Assembly: GCF_000400365.1 (NCBI RefSeq)
Contig: NZ_BAOG01000035.1
Coordinates: 1-64,000 of the forward strand
DNA: 64,000 nucleotides
Direction: 5' to 3'
Source: Vibrio jasicida CAIM 1864 = LMG 25398
GTDB lineage: Bacteria; Pseudomonadota; Gammaproteobacteria; Enterobacterales; Vibrionaceae
Position numbers and translations under genes: made by a program. Positions 36,756-46,702 of the stretch are shown piece after piece; the stretch's first letter is position 1; every line of letters starts with the position of its first letter. The notes beneath the pieces are model-generated. The model had not been told where the DNA came from, did not search any database, and saw only the letters and a list, made by a program, of their open reading frames with translations.

Positions 36756-37271
36756 TCAGTTTCTAAACAGTACCGTAGAACCGTGGTTCAGGCTAGTCAG
36801 TAGTAACGTTTTTTCGTTCACGACATCAATGCGACGGCTCTGCTCGGCATCTAACTTAAAGATTTGAGTAATGAGACGAAGTTGCGATTCAGAGAAGTCT
36901 TTGGACTGAGAGGCCGAAATATCTTTGAACTCAGCAGGCGATACCAACAAATAATTGTCGCTCACTTCCCATCGACCTTTTTCCGAAATGTTGATGGTTG
37001 ACTCCGCCGTTGAGTCTTGCGCAAACAATCGAATATTTGCTACACGGATGTAGTCACCGTTTGGTAAATACTTCACGTTCGATTCAACATTGACTTTGCG
37101 TAGTGGTCCTACAGTATCGTCTGGCAAGTTATCAGTGATCAGTGTGACCATGGTAGATTGCCACTCGTTTGCTGTCAGTACTTGTTCTACTTTTAGGTCA
37201 CTGCCCCAATATAACCAGCCACTAAAAAGGATAGATACGGCTAAAACCGCAGATGCTATTTTAATCTTCAT
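36756..37271 (-). CDS. toxS: ToxR-stabilising protein ToxS
   Basis: A 171-residue protein with a short N-terminal cytoplasmic end, one membrane helix (about residues 5-22) and a periplasmic domain. It protects ToxR from proteolysis and supports its dimerisation. The sequence (MKIKIASAVLAVSILFSGW, then NEWQSTMVTLITDNLPDDTV) fits Vibrio ToxS. It follows toxR by 11 bp. A terminator follows directly. Confidence 0.95.
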   Translation of the reverse strand: MKIKIASAVLAVSILFSGWLYWGSDLKVEQVLTANEWQSTMVTLITDNLPDDTVGPLRKVNVESNVKYLPNGDYIRVANIRLFAQDSTAESTINISEKGRWEVSDNYLLVSPAEFKDISASQSKDFSESQLRLITQIFKLDAEQSRRIDVVNEKTLLLTSLNHGSTVLFRN

Positions 37272-37282
37272 TTCAGCCTCCT

Positions 37283-38155
37283 TTAGTTGCAGATGTCTGT
37301 TGGGTCATTACGACCAGCAAAGATTCGCAGCGTCACATTCTCGTATGAATGGTCGCTATCATGAATATAGTTAAGTATCAGTTGATTGTTCTGGCCGCCA
37401 GTGGCGATAACTTCGACTGGCGAAGACTCTTCCGCATGATGCTCCACATAACGTTTGATGCACTGCTCAATGGATGGCAGCCAATCGTTCAATTGTGGGT
37501 GATTAATGGGTGTCATAACGGGGACGTTATGGTACTCACCAACTTGACGGAATTGAGACTCTGCAGGATTAGTTAGTAACAATACGCACACTGGCAATAG
37601 CAGAGCGACAATAACAAGCACGCGCGCGATCCAATGGTTTGTTTTTGGTGCTGGCGTTGTTTTTGGTGTTTCTAATGACGCTTCAAGTTCAACAGGTGCT
37701 TCAGCAATTGTTTCCGTCGAAGATTCTGTGAATTGCTCTAAATCTACGACAGGCGCTTCATTTTCATTCTCTGGATCATCAAGTTCAGGGAGAGAATCAG
37801 AAGACAACGGGCTTAAACGTTCAACAGAACAAATCAATTGGTAACCGCGTTTAGGGACTGTTTTTACGAATTCTGGCGATTTAGTTGAATCCTTCAACAT
37901 TTTTCGCAGGGTAGAAATTGCTTGAGTTAGGCTTGAGTCATCCACCTCGAAGCCTTGTTCGCGCCAAACAAACTCATGCAACTCGTTACGTGTTAATACT
38001 TCGTTAGGTCTCTCTGCCAACAACAGGAGTATACGGCTTTCGTTGCTTCCTAATCGTACAACTTCGTTGCCACTTTGTTGGTCAGCGAGCGAATTACTAT
38101 TTGGGTCAAAGACAAATCTTTGAGCAAGCAGAAATTTGGTGCCGATGTTAGTCAT
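37283..38155 (-). CDS. toxR: transmembrane transcription regulator ToxR
   Basis: A 290-residue membrane-bound regulator. The N-terminal winged helix-turn-helix (OmpR type, about residues 15-112) contains the conserved stretches LGSNESRILLLLAERP and LTQAISTLRKMLKDS, and ends near PKRGYQLIC. A variable acidic linker follows (about 113-165), then one membrane helix (about 178-197, VLVIVALLLPVCVLLL) and a periplasmic domain with two cysteines. ToxR controls outer-membrane porins and bile resistance in vibrios. The near-identity of the DNA-binding part to the one in V. parahaemolyticus places the window in that clade. It is divergent from htpG. Confidence 0.97.
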   Translation of the reverse strand: MTNIGTKFLLAQRFVFDPNSNSLADQQSGNEVVRLGSNESRILLLLAERPNEVLTRNELHEFVWREQGFEVDDSSLTQAISTLRKMLKDSTKSPEFVKTVPKRGYQLICSVERLSPLSSDSLPELDDPENENEAPVVDLEQFTESSTETIAEAPVELEASLETPKTTPAPKTNHWIARVLVIVALLLPVCVLLLTNPAESQFRQVGEYHNVPVMTPINHPQLNDWLPSIEQCIKRYVEHHAEESSPVEVIATGGQNNQLILNYIHDSDHSYENVTLRIFAGRNDPTDICN

Positions 38156-38306
38156 TTAGTTCTTCTTAGATGGATGATTCTGAAATTATAGTGATTTGCG
38201 TCACAAAAAATGGCGTGCGCAAAAGGACATGTGCTCGTTTTAGATGCTTTTAGACAAATAGGATAATTAAAATTTTCTAAAAAAACACCGTTTTTAGCAA
38301 TATTGA

Positions 38307-38335
38307 CCTTGAATTTACATTTGTCAGCCACATGT
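38307..38335 (+). promoter_or_regulatory. candidate sigma-32 heat-shock promoter of htpG
   Basis: CCTTGAA, a 14-base spacer and CCACATGT resemble the sigma-32 pattern CTTGAAA-N13-15-CCCCATNT. The site lies 92 bp before the htpG start, as expected for a heat-shock chaperone. By eye only. Confidence 0.45.
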
Positions 38336-38426
38336 TAAATGACATCGTGGTAAAGCTGTTTTTATAAGGCAGCGGTTAGGACTTTGTCATTTAAAGTCTT
38401 TTTAATTTAGAAGTTATGGAGCAAAC

Positions 38427-40331
38427 ATGAGCGACACCGTATCCCCAAACAAAGAAACTCGTGGCTTTCAATCAGAAGTAAAGCAGTTACTTCACCTGAT
38501 GATCCATTCTCTTTATTCAAACAAAGAGATTTTCCTACGCGAGTTGATCTCAAATGCATCTGATGCATCTGATAAATTACGCTTCCAAGCGCTATCTAAC
38601 CCAGATTTATATGAAGGGAATGCCGACCTTGGTGTAAAGCTTGCGTTTGATGAAAAGGCTAACACACTTACGATCTCTGATAACGGCATCGGCATGACGC
38701 GTGACGACGTGATTGAGCACTTAGGTACTATCGCGAAATCTGGCACGGCAGAATTCTTTTCGAAGCTGTCTGATGATCAAAGTAAAGACTCGCAGCTGAT
38801 TGGTCAGTTTGGTGTTGGCTTTTATTCAGCGTTCATCGTTGCTGACTCGGTGACTGTGCGCACTCGTGCTGCGGGTACTGCTGCTGACGAAGCGGTTCAA
38901 TGGCAATCTGCGGGTGAAGGTGAGTACACCATTGAAACCATTACGAAAGACTCTCGTGGTACCGACATTGTTCTTCATATGCGTGAAGAAGGTAAAGAAT
39001 TTCTAAATGAATGGCGTCTGCGTGATGTCATCAGTAAATATTCTGATCATATTGGTATTCCAGTTGCAATTCAAACCACTGTTCGTGATGACGAAGGTAA
39101 TGAAACGGGTGAGAAGAAGTGGGAGCAAATCAACAAAGCTCAGGCACTTTGGACCCGCAGCAAGTCGGATATCTCTGAAGAGGAGTATCAAGAGTTTTAC
39201 AAACACGTTTCTAATGATTTCGCCGATCCGCTTACGTGGAGTCATAACCGTGTAGAAGGTAAGAACGATTATACCAGCCTGCTTTACATCCCAGCGAAAG
39301 CGCCATGGGATATGATGAACCGCGACCATAAGTCGGGTCTAAAGTTGTACGTGCAGCGTGTATTCATTATGGATGACGCTGAGCAGTTTATGCCATCTTA
39401 CTTGCGTTTCATCCGTGGTTTGATTGACTCGAATGATCTGCCATTGAACGTGTCTCGTGAAATTCTTCAAGATAACAAGGTCACTCAGTCACTTCGCAAC
39501 GCATGTACCAAGCGTGTACTTACTATGCTTGAGCGTATGGCGAAGAATGATGATGAAAAATACCAATCATTCTGGAAAGAGTTCGGCCTTGTCATGAAGG
39601 AAGGCGTTGCAGAAGACATGGCAAATAAAGAGAAGGTTGCTGGTCTATTGCGCTTTGCGTCTACCGAAGTGGACTCTGCTGAACAAACCGTTGGTTTGGC
39701 TTCTTACATTGAACGCATGAAAGAAGGCCAAGATAAGATTTACTACCTAACGGCAGACAGCTACGCAGCCGCGAAGAACAGCCCGCACCTAGAGCAGTTC
39801 AAAGCGAAAGGCATCGAAGTTATCTTGATGTTTGACCGCATCGATGAGTGGCTGATGAACTATCTAACCGAATTTGATGGTAAGCAATTCCAATCGATTA
39901 CCAAAGCGGGTCTTGATCTGAGTAAGTTTGAAGACGAAGCAGAAAAAGAAAAGCAGAAAGAAACGGAAGAAGAGTTTAAGTCTGTAGTTGAGCGAACTCA
40001 GTCATACCTTGGTGACCGCGTAAAAGAAGTTCGTACGACTTTCAAGCTTGCTACTACGCCTGCAGTTGTCGTGACTGACGATTTCGAAATGGGTACACAG
40101 ATGGCGAAGCTTCTTGAAGCGGCAGGTCAAGCAGTACCAGACGTGAAGTACATCTTCGAAATCAACCCAGAGCACGCACTTGTTAAGCGTATGGCAGATG
40201 AAGCCGATGAAGAAGCATTTGGTCGCTGGGTGGAAGTGTTGTTGGGCCAAGCGATGCTGGCTGAACGAGGTTCGATGGAAGACCCGACGCAATTTGTCGG
40301 TGCCATCAACAAGCTTTTGACTAAGGTTTAA
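38427..40331 (+). CDS. htpG: molecular chaperone HtpG (Hsp90)
   Basis: The bacterial Hsp90, an ATP-dependent chaperone. The 634 residues are close to the usual 624. GHKL ATPase motifs are present in the N-terminal domain: [26 protein letters not shown] and [12 protein letters not shown]. The middle domain ([14 protein letters not shown]) and the C-terminal dimerisation part follow. GGAG lies 7 bases before the ATG. The operon neighbours adk and hemH match E. coli order. A sigma-32-like promoter precedes it and a terminator follows. Confidence 0.98.
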   Translation: MSDTVSPNKETRGFQSEVKQLLHLMIHSLYSNKEIFLRELISNASDASDKLRFQALSNPDLYEGNADLGVKLAFDEKANTLTISDNGIGMTRDDVIEHLGTIAKSGTAEFFSKLSDDQSKDSQLIGQFGVGFYSAFIVADSVTVRTRAAGTAADEAVQWQSAGEGEYTIETITKDSRGTDIVLHMREEGKEFLNEWRLRDVISKYSDHIGIPVAIQTTVRDDEGNETGEKKWEQINKAQALWTRSKSDISEEEYQEFYKHVSNDFADPLTWSHNRVEGKNDYTSLLYIPAKAPWDMMNRDHKSGLKLYVQRVFIMDDAEQFMPSYLRFIRGLIDSNDLPLNVSREILQDNKVTQSLRNACTKRVLTMLERMAKNDDEKYQSFWKEFGLVMKEGVAEDMANKEKVAGLLRFASTEVDSAEQTVGLASYIERMKEGQDKIYYLTADSYAAAKNSPHLEQFKAKGIEVILMFDRIDEWLMNYLTEFDGKQFQSITKAGLDLSKFEDEAEKEKQKETEEEFKSVVERTQSYLGDRVKEVRTTFKLATTPAVVVTDDFEMGTQMAKLLEAAGQAVPDVKYIFEINPEHALVKRMADEADEEAFGRWVEVLLGQAMLAERGSMEDPTQFVGAINKLLTKV

Positions 40332-40346
40332 TAACCAAACATCAAT

Positions 40347-40373
40347 GAAAAGCTCGCGAAATGCGAGCTTTTT
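40347..40373 (+). terminator. terminator downstream of htpG
   Basis: The stem AAAGCTCGC/GCGAGCTTT has a 6-base loop and is followed by T's. It separates htpG from adk. Confidence 0.88.
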
Positions 40374-40487
40374 GTTTGTAAACGCATAGATTCACACTTT
40401 GAGTGTTGAGTTAGTAATCAATAAAACTCGAAAGCAGGCATCGCTAACATTCTTTAGTCTTAATCTGCTCATTGCTTAGTGAACCTG

Positions 40488-40496
40488 TGTTAGAAT
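40488..40496 (+). promoter_or_regulatory. candidate extended -10 promoter of adk
   Basis: TGTTAGAAT matches an extended -10 element (TGn plus TAGAAT). The -35 at the normal distance is poor, as is common for such promoters. Transcription from about 40503 would give a leader of roughly 145 bases that includes the element at 40547-40623. Confidence 0.4.
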
Positions 40497-40546
40497 CTCG
40501 AACTTGAATGTGAGTAATAAGGCGTGTATTTTGGCTCGCCTAAACA

Positions 40547-40623
40547 TTATACCGAAACTTATCGTTGCGACTGCCTCGACGGGTTGCGGCCCAAGAAGCC
40601 AGCTATTGTGAGCTTCGGTATAA
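40547..40623 (+). promoter_or_regulatory. candidate structured leader upstream of adk
   Basis: A 77-base element is closed by the perfect 10-bp inverted repeat TTATACCGAA (40547-40556) and TTCGGTATAA (40614-40623). The GC-rich interior (57 bases) contains the smaller pairings GGC/GCC and GCT/AGC. It ends 26 bases before the adk ATG, just before the ribosome-binding site, where a leader could control translation. It is not a tRNA, since the T-loop consensus is absent. It could instead be a short mobile palindromic repeat. I do not recognise it as a named riboswitch. Confidence 0.45.
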
Positions 40624-40646
40624 ATCTTAAATATTAAAGAGGATAA

Positions 40647-41294
<648 letters not shown>

Positions 41295-41330
41295 TTTGCT
41301 AGCGGCAAAATTTAATATTTTGATATATTT

Positions 41331-41357
41331 AAAAGCGACCTTAGGGTCGCTTTTTTT
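41331..41357 (+). terminator. terminator downstream of adk
   Basis: The stem AAAAGCGACC/GGTCGCTTTT has a 4-base loop and a long T run. Confidence 0.9.
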
Positions 41358-41434
41358 ATTCAGCTTGTTTGAACGGTGAACCAATTTCTTATACTCATCG
41401 TACAATCAACGCCGTTTACCATGAATAGGATGTT

Positions 41435-42397
41435 ATGAAAAACAATAATAAGCAAGGGGTGTTACTGGTTAACCTTGGCACTCCCGATGAGCCGACCGCA
41501 CCGGCAGTAAAGCGTTTTCTCAGTCAGTTCCTTCATGATCACCGTGTTGTCGATATGACTCGTTGGCTGTGGTGCCCAATCCTTCACGGTATTATTTTGC
41601 CAGTACGCGCGCCGAAAGTTGCAAAACTCTACCAATCTGTATGGATGGAAGAAGGCTCGCCTTTGATGGTGCACTCTAAGCGACAAGCAGAGAAGCTCGC
41701 AGTCGCGTTAGACATGCCTGTGGAATTAGGAATGACTTATGGTACCCCAAGTCTTCTAAGTGGTTTTGAAGCCCTGCAAGCGCAAGGTGTCGAAGAAGTG
41801 GTCGTGTTGCCGCTATATCCGCAGTATTCGGGGACGACGACAGCTGCAGTCTCTGATGGCATGACGAAAGCGTTCAAAAAAATGCCAGTGATGCCAGAAT
41901 TTAGTTTTATTTGTGATTATCACAACCACCCCAAGTACATCGCAGCATTAGCGCAATCAGTACGTGAACATTGGGAAGAGCATGGGAAAGGGGAGTACCT
42001 GCTGTGTTCTTACCATGGTATTCCAAAGCGCTATGCCGACAATGGTGATATCTACCCTAAACATTGTGAAGAAACGACGCGATTGCTAGGTGAAGCATTA
42101 GGGTTAACTGATGACCAGTTCGGTATGACGTACCAGTCTCGATTTGGCCGTGAAGAGTGGTTACAACCTTACACCGATAAAACGTTAGAAGTATTACCAA
42201 GCCAAGGTAAGAAGAAGTTAAGTATTCTAACGCCTGCATTCTCGTCAGATTGTTTGGAAACGTTGGAAGAGATTTCAGAAGAGTGCCGTGAGATTTACCT
42301 TGAAGCAGGCGGGGAGAGCTTTAGCTACATCCCTTGTTTAAACGACAATGATATGCACATTGATATGATGGTCGATTTGGTGCGTTCTAAGCTTTAA
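41435..42397 (+). CDS. hemH: ferrochelatase
   Basis: The last enzyme of haem synthesis, inserting Fe2+ into protoporphyrin IX at the inner face of the membrane. The 320 residues match the proteobacterial enzyme. The metal-site His is in [15 protein letters not shown] and the catalytic Glu in [12 protein letters not shown]; the N-terminal [19 protein letters not shown] is typical. Third gene of the conserved htpG-adk-hemH group, but with a terminator between adk and hemH it probably has its own promoter. Confidence 0.97.
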   Translation: MKNNNKQGVLLVNLGTPDEPTAPAVKRFLSQFLHDHRVVDMTRWLWCPILHGIILPVRAPKVAKLYQSVWMEEGSPLMVHSKRQAEKLAVALDMPVELGMTYGTPSLLSGFEALQAQGVEEVVVLPLYPQYSGTTTAAVSDGMTKAFKKMPVMPEFSFICDYHNHPKYIAALAQSVREHWEEHGKGEYLLCSYHGIPKRYADNGDIYPKHCEETTRLLGEALGLTDDQFGMTYQSRFGREEWLQPYTDKTLEVLPSQGKKKLSILTPAFSSDCLETLEEISEECREIYLEAGGESFSYIPCLNDNDMHIDMMVDLVRSKL

Positions 42398-42436
42398 TCT
42401 TTCAAGCCTTCGAGCTTCTGTTTTGTTTACAGGGAA

Positions 42437-42468
42437 CAAAAAGGGTCGCGATTGCGACCCTTTGTTTT
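42437..42468. terminator. bidirectional terminator between hemH and the POT gene
   Basis: The stem AAAGGGTCGC/GCGACCCTTT has loop GATT. A/T-rich sequence on both sides lets it serve the two convergent genes. Confidence 0.88.
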
Positions 42469-42482
42469 ATTTGTACGTTATA

Positions 42483-43871
42483 TTAAGCAACTTGAGTTTG
42501 TTGCTCTTCAATTTGTTCTGCTGTGCTGTGTGTATTTTCTGCACCGTGCATCCAACGAACTAGCGTGTTAGAGAACAACAGTAGAATTACACCAGAGATA
42601 GTCGCTGTTACTGCAATACCACTGAAGATTGCTAGTGCACCTAGCTCACCAACGTGAGAACCAACATAACCTGCAACGTAGTTTGCGATCGCGTTACAGC
42701 CAAACCATGCACCCATCATAAGTGATGCAAGACGTAGCGGAGCTAGCTTAGTTACTAGAGATAGACCAATAGGAGATAGGCACAGTTCACCCAACGTATG
42801 GAAGAAGAATGCACCTACTAGCCATAGCATTGATGTTTTAACCGCAGTATCACCACCTTGCTCCATAACGGCACCAACCATACATAGGAAGCCTAGTGCT
42901 AGGAAGAACATTGCGAAGGCAAACTTCATTGGCGAGTTAGGTTCACGTTTACCCAGCTTCACCCATAGAACGGCTAATACAGGTGCAAGAGTAATAATGA
43001 AGAATGGGTTTAGTGATTGGAACCACGCAGCAGGCACTTCAAAACCACCGATCATACGATCTGTGTATTGTTGTGTGTAGATGTTCATTAGACCGCCGGC
43101 TTGTTCGAAGCCCGCCCAGAAAACGATAGTGAACAAGCTCATCACAAGGATAACTTTGATTCGGTCGACTTCTTCTTTAGTTAGAGGCTCTTTCTTCGCA
43201 GATTTTTTAATCGCTAGGTCACGTTTTGCTGCTGGTACACGGCCAATATCACCTAACCAAGATTGAGCCATGGTCATTTGCATCACAAGGCTGACAATCA
43301 TACCAACACCAGCGGCAACGAAACCGGCTTTCCAACCAAATTCATTGGTTACTGAGCCAGATACCACGCCTGCAAGTAGTGCACCTAGGTTAATACCCAT
43401 GTAGAAGATAGTGAATGCGCCGTCACGACGGTTATCACCTTCGTTGTAAAGGTCACCAACCATTGTTGAGATGTTTGGCTTAAATAGACCGTTACCACAA
43501 ATAAGCAGAGCAAGACCCAGGTAGAAAGTGTGTAGAGAGCCAAGACCGAGCGCATCAGCTGGCATTGCTAGCGTAAATTGGCCGATAGCCATTAATGCAC
43601 CACCAATGAGGATCGAACGGCGTTGACCTAGATAGTTATCCGCAAGGTAGCCACCAATAAGCGGGGTGATGTAGACAAGTCCAGTATAGATGCCGTAAAG
43701 GTCTAGGGCATCTTTAGTCGACCAGCCAAGGCCACCGTTCATGGTTGTGTCAGTAAGATAAAGTACTAGAATGGCGCGCATTGCGTAGTAAGAAAAGCGT
43801 TCCCATAGTTCTGTACCGAACAATAAGAACAAGCCACGTGGGTGACCAAAGTATTGATGTTGGTTTGACAT
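42483..43871 (-). CDS. POT-family proton-coupled peptide transporter
   Basis: A 462-residue inner-membrane symporter for di- and tripeptides (major facilitator type). The family motif E-x-x-E-R is seen in TELWERFSYYAMR near residue 20, and YLTDTTMNGGLGWS, LGGYLADNYLGQRR-like and FTIFYMGINLGALLAGVVSG stretches are typical of the family. About twelve to fourteen membrane segments. Whether it is equivalent to E. coli DtpA, DtpB or another copy cannot be decided, so no symbol is given. It stands alone, facing hemH. Confidence 0.93.
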   Translation of the reverse strand: MSNQHQYFGHPRGLFLLFGTELWERFSYYAMRAILVLYLTDTTMNGGLGWSTKDALDLYGIYTGLVYITPLIGGYLADNYLGQRRSILIGGALMAIGQFTLAMPADALGLGSLHTFYLGLALLICGNGLFKPNISTMVGDLYNEGDNRRDGAFTIFYMGINLGALLAGVVSGSVTNEFGWKAGFVAAGVGMIVSLVMQMTMAQSWLGDIGRVPAAKRDLAIKKSAKKEPLTKEEVDRIKVILVMSLFTIVFWAGFEQAGGLMNIYTQQYTDRMIGGFEVPAAWFQSLNPFFIITLAPVLAVLWVKLGKREPNSPMKFAFAMFFLALGFLCMVGAVMEQGGDTAVKTSMLWLVGAFFFHTLGELCLSPIGLSLVTKLAPLRLASLMMGAWFGCNAIANYVAGYVGSHVGELGALAIFSGIAVTATISGVILLLFSNTLVRWMHGAENTHSTAEQIEEQQTQVA

Positions 43872-44203
43872 AAGCTCTTCTAATAGTAGTTATTACATTT
43901 TTTAACGAAATCTACGTATACATGGCAATTTTATGTCTGACAAACAATAAAATTTTATGTGACGATTCATTTACCTTATGAAACGACTGCTTAGCGTTGA
44001 AATGGCGGGGTTTTTGTCGGTGATTTGGTCGTGTTACAAACTTACTTTTCATTTTTACCTATAGACTTATTTTCTTAAGCTGATGAAAAGGTGTAAGTTG
44101 TATGTGCAATATAAAGTGGCTTATTGATAGGTTACTTGAATGTCCATGACTCACCTTGGGCTTAATGCTAGGATGAGAGAAAAATATAATTGGCTAGTAA
44201 AAA
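43872..44203. other. divergent intergenic region between the POT gene and rfaH
   Basis: These 332 bp separate the starts of two divergent genes and must contain both promoters. I see no gene, repeat or named operator. Confidence 0.5.
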
Positions 44204-44704
44204 ATGAAACGTTGGTATTTACTTTATTGTAAACGTGGAGAACAAGTTAGGGCAAAACAGCACCTAGAAAACCAGGGTGTAGAATGTTTTTACCCAACTG
44301 TTGAGGTCGAAAAGATCTTACGGGGTAAGCGACAGAAAGTCGAAGAGCCGTTGTTCCCGTGTTATGTATTTGCTCGATTTGATTATGAAAAAGGCCCTAA
44401 TTTCACCTCAGTACGTTCTACACGTGGTGTTGTGGATTTTGTGCGTTTTGGTGCGCAGCCTAAAGAAATCCAAGGTGATCTGGTTTTTGAGCTTAAACAG
44501 CTGGAAACCTGCACAGACGATCATTCTGATTCTGAATGTATGCCACAGCCTGGTGATGAGGTTCGAGTTAAAAGCGGGCAGTTTGCGGGTATAGATGCCA
44601 TCTTCCAAGAGCAAGATGGTGAGAAGCGCTCAATCATGTTAGTGCAGATGATCACTAAGCGAGTGCCGGTAAGCATAGACAATAATGACCTCGATTTAAA
44701 ATAA
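44204..44704 (+). CDS. rfaH: transcription antiterminator RfaH
   Basis: A NusG paralogue that is recruited to ops elements and lets RNA polymerase read through long operons for surface polysaccharides and similar products. The 166 residues start MKRWYLLYCKRGEQVRAKQH, followed by QGVECFYPTVEVEK and LFPCYVFARFDYE, which are RfaH and not NusG features. The C-terminal KOW domain (QPGDEVRVKSGQFAGIDAIF) is present. It is a single gene with a terminator after it. Possible client operons such as bcs do not show an ops element that I can point to. Confidence 0.93.
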   Translation: MKRWYLLYCKRGEQVRAKQHLENQGVECFYPTVEVEKILRGKRQKVEEPLFPCYVFARFDYEKGPNFTSVRSTRGVVDFVRFGAQPKEIQGDLVFELKQLETCTDDHSDSECMPQPGDEVRVKSGQFAGIDAIFQEQDGEKRSIMLVQMITKRVPVSIDNNDLDLK

Positions 44705-44723
44705 CCAACAGTCATTCTGGTAT

Positions 44724-44753
44724 AAAAAAAGAGGTGCTTTTGCACCTCTTTTT
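44724..44753. terminator. terminator downstream of rfaH
   Basis: The stem AAAAAGAGGTGC/GCACCTCTTTTT has loop TTTT. The convergent asnB ends about 55 bp further on and may also use it. Confidence 0.88.
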
Positions 44754-44808
44754 GATCTTTGTGCCTAAAGACTGAAAGGCAGCTGGTGGAGCCAGCCCTA
44801 CCTTAGAA

Positions 44809-46473
44809 TCAATATGCGTCGTTATGAACGGCTTGCACAGCACGTCCTGATGGATCTACACAGTTTTGGAAAGACTCATCCCATTCAATCGCTTTCGCTG
44901 AAGAACACGCTACTGAAGGGCCTCCAGGAACACATTCAGCTGCAGAAGGTAGCGGGAACAGCTCTTCAAAGATCTCGCGGTACACATAACCTTCTTTTGT
45001 GGTTGGTGTGTTGTAAGGGAAACGGAACTGCGCTGTTTCCATTTGCTGGTCAGTCACTTTCTGCTCAGCCACTTCTTTTAGAGTATCGATCCAGCTATAG
45101 CCTACACCATCAGAAAACTGTTCTTTTTGACGCCATGCAATTGACTCTGGTAAGTAGTGCTCGAAACACTCACGTAGAATGTGTTTTTCCATTTTACCGT
45201 TGCCACACATCTTGTCTGCTGGGTTCAGGCGCATTGCAACGTCAATAAATTCTTTATCTAGGAATGGAACACGGCCTTCTACACCCCACGCCGCTAGTGA
45301 TTTGTTAGCACGTGCGCAGTCAAACATGTTTAGAGCGAGAAGCTTACGTACCGTCTCTTCGTGGAACTCTTGAGCGTTTGGTGCTTTGTGGAAGTATAAG
45401 TAACCACCGAAAATCTCATCCGCACCTTCGCCAGACAGTACCATCTTGATGCCCATTGCTTTGATCTTACGACCCATAAGGAACATCGGAGTAGAAGCTC
45501 GAATCGTTGTTACGTCATACGTCTCAATGTGGTAAATCACGTCACGAATGGCATCCAAACCTTCTTGGATGGTGTATGTCATTTCATGGTGAACCGTACC
45601 AATTTGGTCAGCAACTTCACGAGCAGCTTTCAGATCGGGCGCACCTTCTAGGCCGACAGCGAAAGAGTGCAGTTGTGGCCACCAAGCTTCAGACTTCTCA
45701 TCATCTTCAATACGCATCGCTGCAAAGCGTTTCGCTACCGCAGACGTAATAGAAGAATCTAGACCACCTGAAAGAAGTACACCGTAAGGCACGTCAGTCA
45801 TTAGTTGGCGCTTGACCGCTGCTTCTAGAGCTTCAGTCAATTCTTCTTTGCTAGTGCTGTTACCTTGTACGGCTGCGTATTCATTCCAGTCACGAGTGTA
45901 GTAGCGTTGAGGCTCTGCATCTGCACTGCCGTAGTGACAACCTGGAGGGAACTCGCTCACGGTCTTACATACTGGTACTAGTGCTTTCATTTCTGAAGCA
46001 ACATAGTAGTTGCCGTGCTCATCGTAACCTTGGTAAAGCGGGATGATACCGATGTGGTCACGGCCCACTAAGTATTCGTCTTTTTCTTCATCGTAAAGTA
46101 CGAATGCGAAAATACCGTTTAGTTCTTCAAGAAGGTCTGCGCCCATGTCTTGGTATAGCGCTAGGATAACTTCACAATCTGAATCGGTTTGGAATTCGTA
46201 TTTGCCTTCGTAGCGAGCACGAATCTCTTTGTGGTTGTAGATTTCACCGTTTACAGCAAGGATGAGTTTTTTATCAGGGCTGTATAGTGGTTGCGCACCA
46301 CTATTTAGACCAACGATCGCTAGACGCTCATGCGCAAGAATTGCGCGTTCTGATGAGTAGATTCCAGACCAGTCTGGACCGCGATGACGAAGCTTTTTCG
46401 ACATCTCAAGTGCGATAGGGCGCAATGCTGCTGCATCACTCTTAATGTCTAAAATGCCAAATACTGAACACAT
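44809..46473 (-). CDS. asnB: asparagine synthase B (glutamine-hydrolysing)
   Basis: Makes asparagine from aspartate, glutamine and ATP. The 554 residues match E. coli AsnB. The N-terminal glutaminase nucleophile is Cys2 (MCSVFGI), and LRHRGPDWSG and VNGEIYNHKEIR complete that domain. The C-terminal synthetase has the PP-loop LLSGGLDSSIT and LSGEGADEIFGGYLYF. It lies between rfaH (convergent) and a CPA2 antiporter with its own terminator, so it is probably a single transcription unit. Confidence 0.98.
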   Translation of the reverse strand: MCSVFGILDIKSDAAALRPIALEMSKKLRHRGPDWSGIYSSERAILAHERLAIVGLNSGAQPLYSPDKKLILAVNGEIYNHKEIRARYEGKYEFQTDSDCEVILALYQDMGADLLEELNGIFAFVLYDEEKDEYLVGRDHIGIIPLYQGYDEHGNYYVASEMKALVPVCKTVSEFPPGCHYGSADAEPQRYYTRDWNEYAAVQGNSTSKEELTEALEAAVKRQLMTDVPYGVLLSGGLDSSITSAVAKRFAAMRIEDDEKSEAWWPQLHSFAVGLEGAPDLKAAREVADQIGTVHHEMTYTIQEGLDAIRDVIYHIETYDVTTIRASTPMFLMGRKIKAMGIKMVLSGEGADEIFGGYLYFHKAPNAQEFHEETVRKLLALNMFDCARANKSLAAWGVEGRVPFLDKEFIDVAMRLNPADKMCGNGKMEKHILRECFEHYLPESIAWRQKEQFSDGVGYSWIDTLKEVAEQKVTDQQMETAQFRFPYNTPTTKEGYVYREIFEELFPLPSAAECVPGGPSVACSSAKAIEWDESFQNCVDPSGRAVQAVHNDAY

Positions 46474-46650
46474 ACAACATCCTTTTTAAACTAAACAATT
46501 TTTAATCGGTATGGCTTCAATTTGCCATTGTGAGTAAAAAAAGCAACGTTTTATGATTAAAAAAATGATAAAAAGGCTTGTCTATTAGATGGTGTTTAAA
46601 ATAAGTCTTGTTTTGATGAATGAGATTAAGGTTTGGTATAAAAAACACAC

Positions 46651-46680
46651 AAAAAAGCCCTCTTATTGTTAGAGGGCTCA
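46651..46680 (-). terminator. terminator downstream of the CPA2 antiporter
   Basis: The stem AGCCCTCT/AGAGGGCT has a 7-base loop and is followed in the minus direction by six T's. Confidence 0.88.
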
Positions 46681-46702
46681 ATAAAAATATTGTTTTTGAT
46701 GC

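Noticed and set aside
40547-40623. A 77-base element of tRNA length with a closing stem
   Set aside because: No T-loop consensus, no D-loop pattern and no plausible anticodon arm, so it is not a tRNA.
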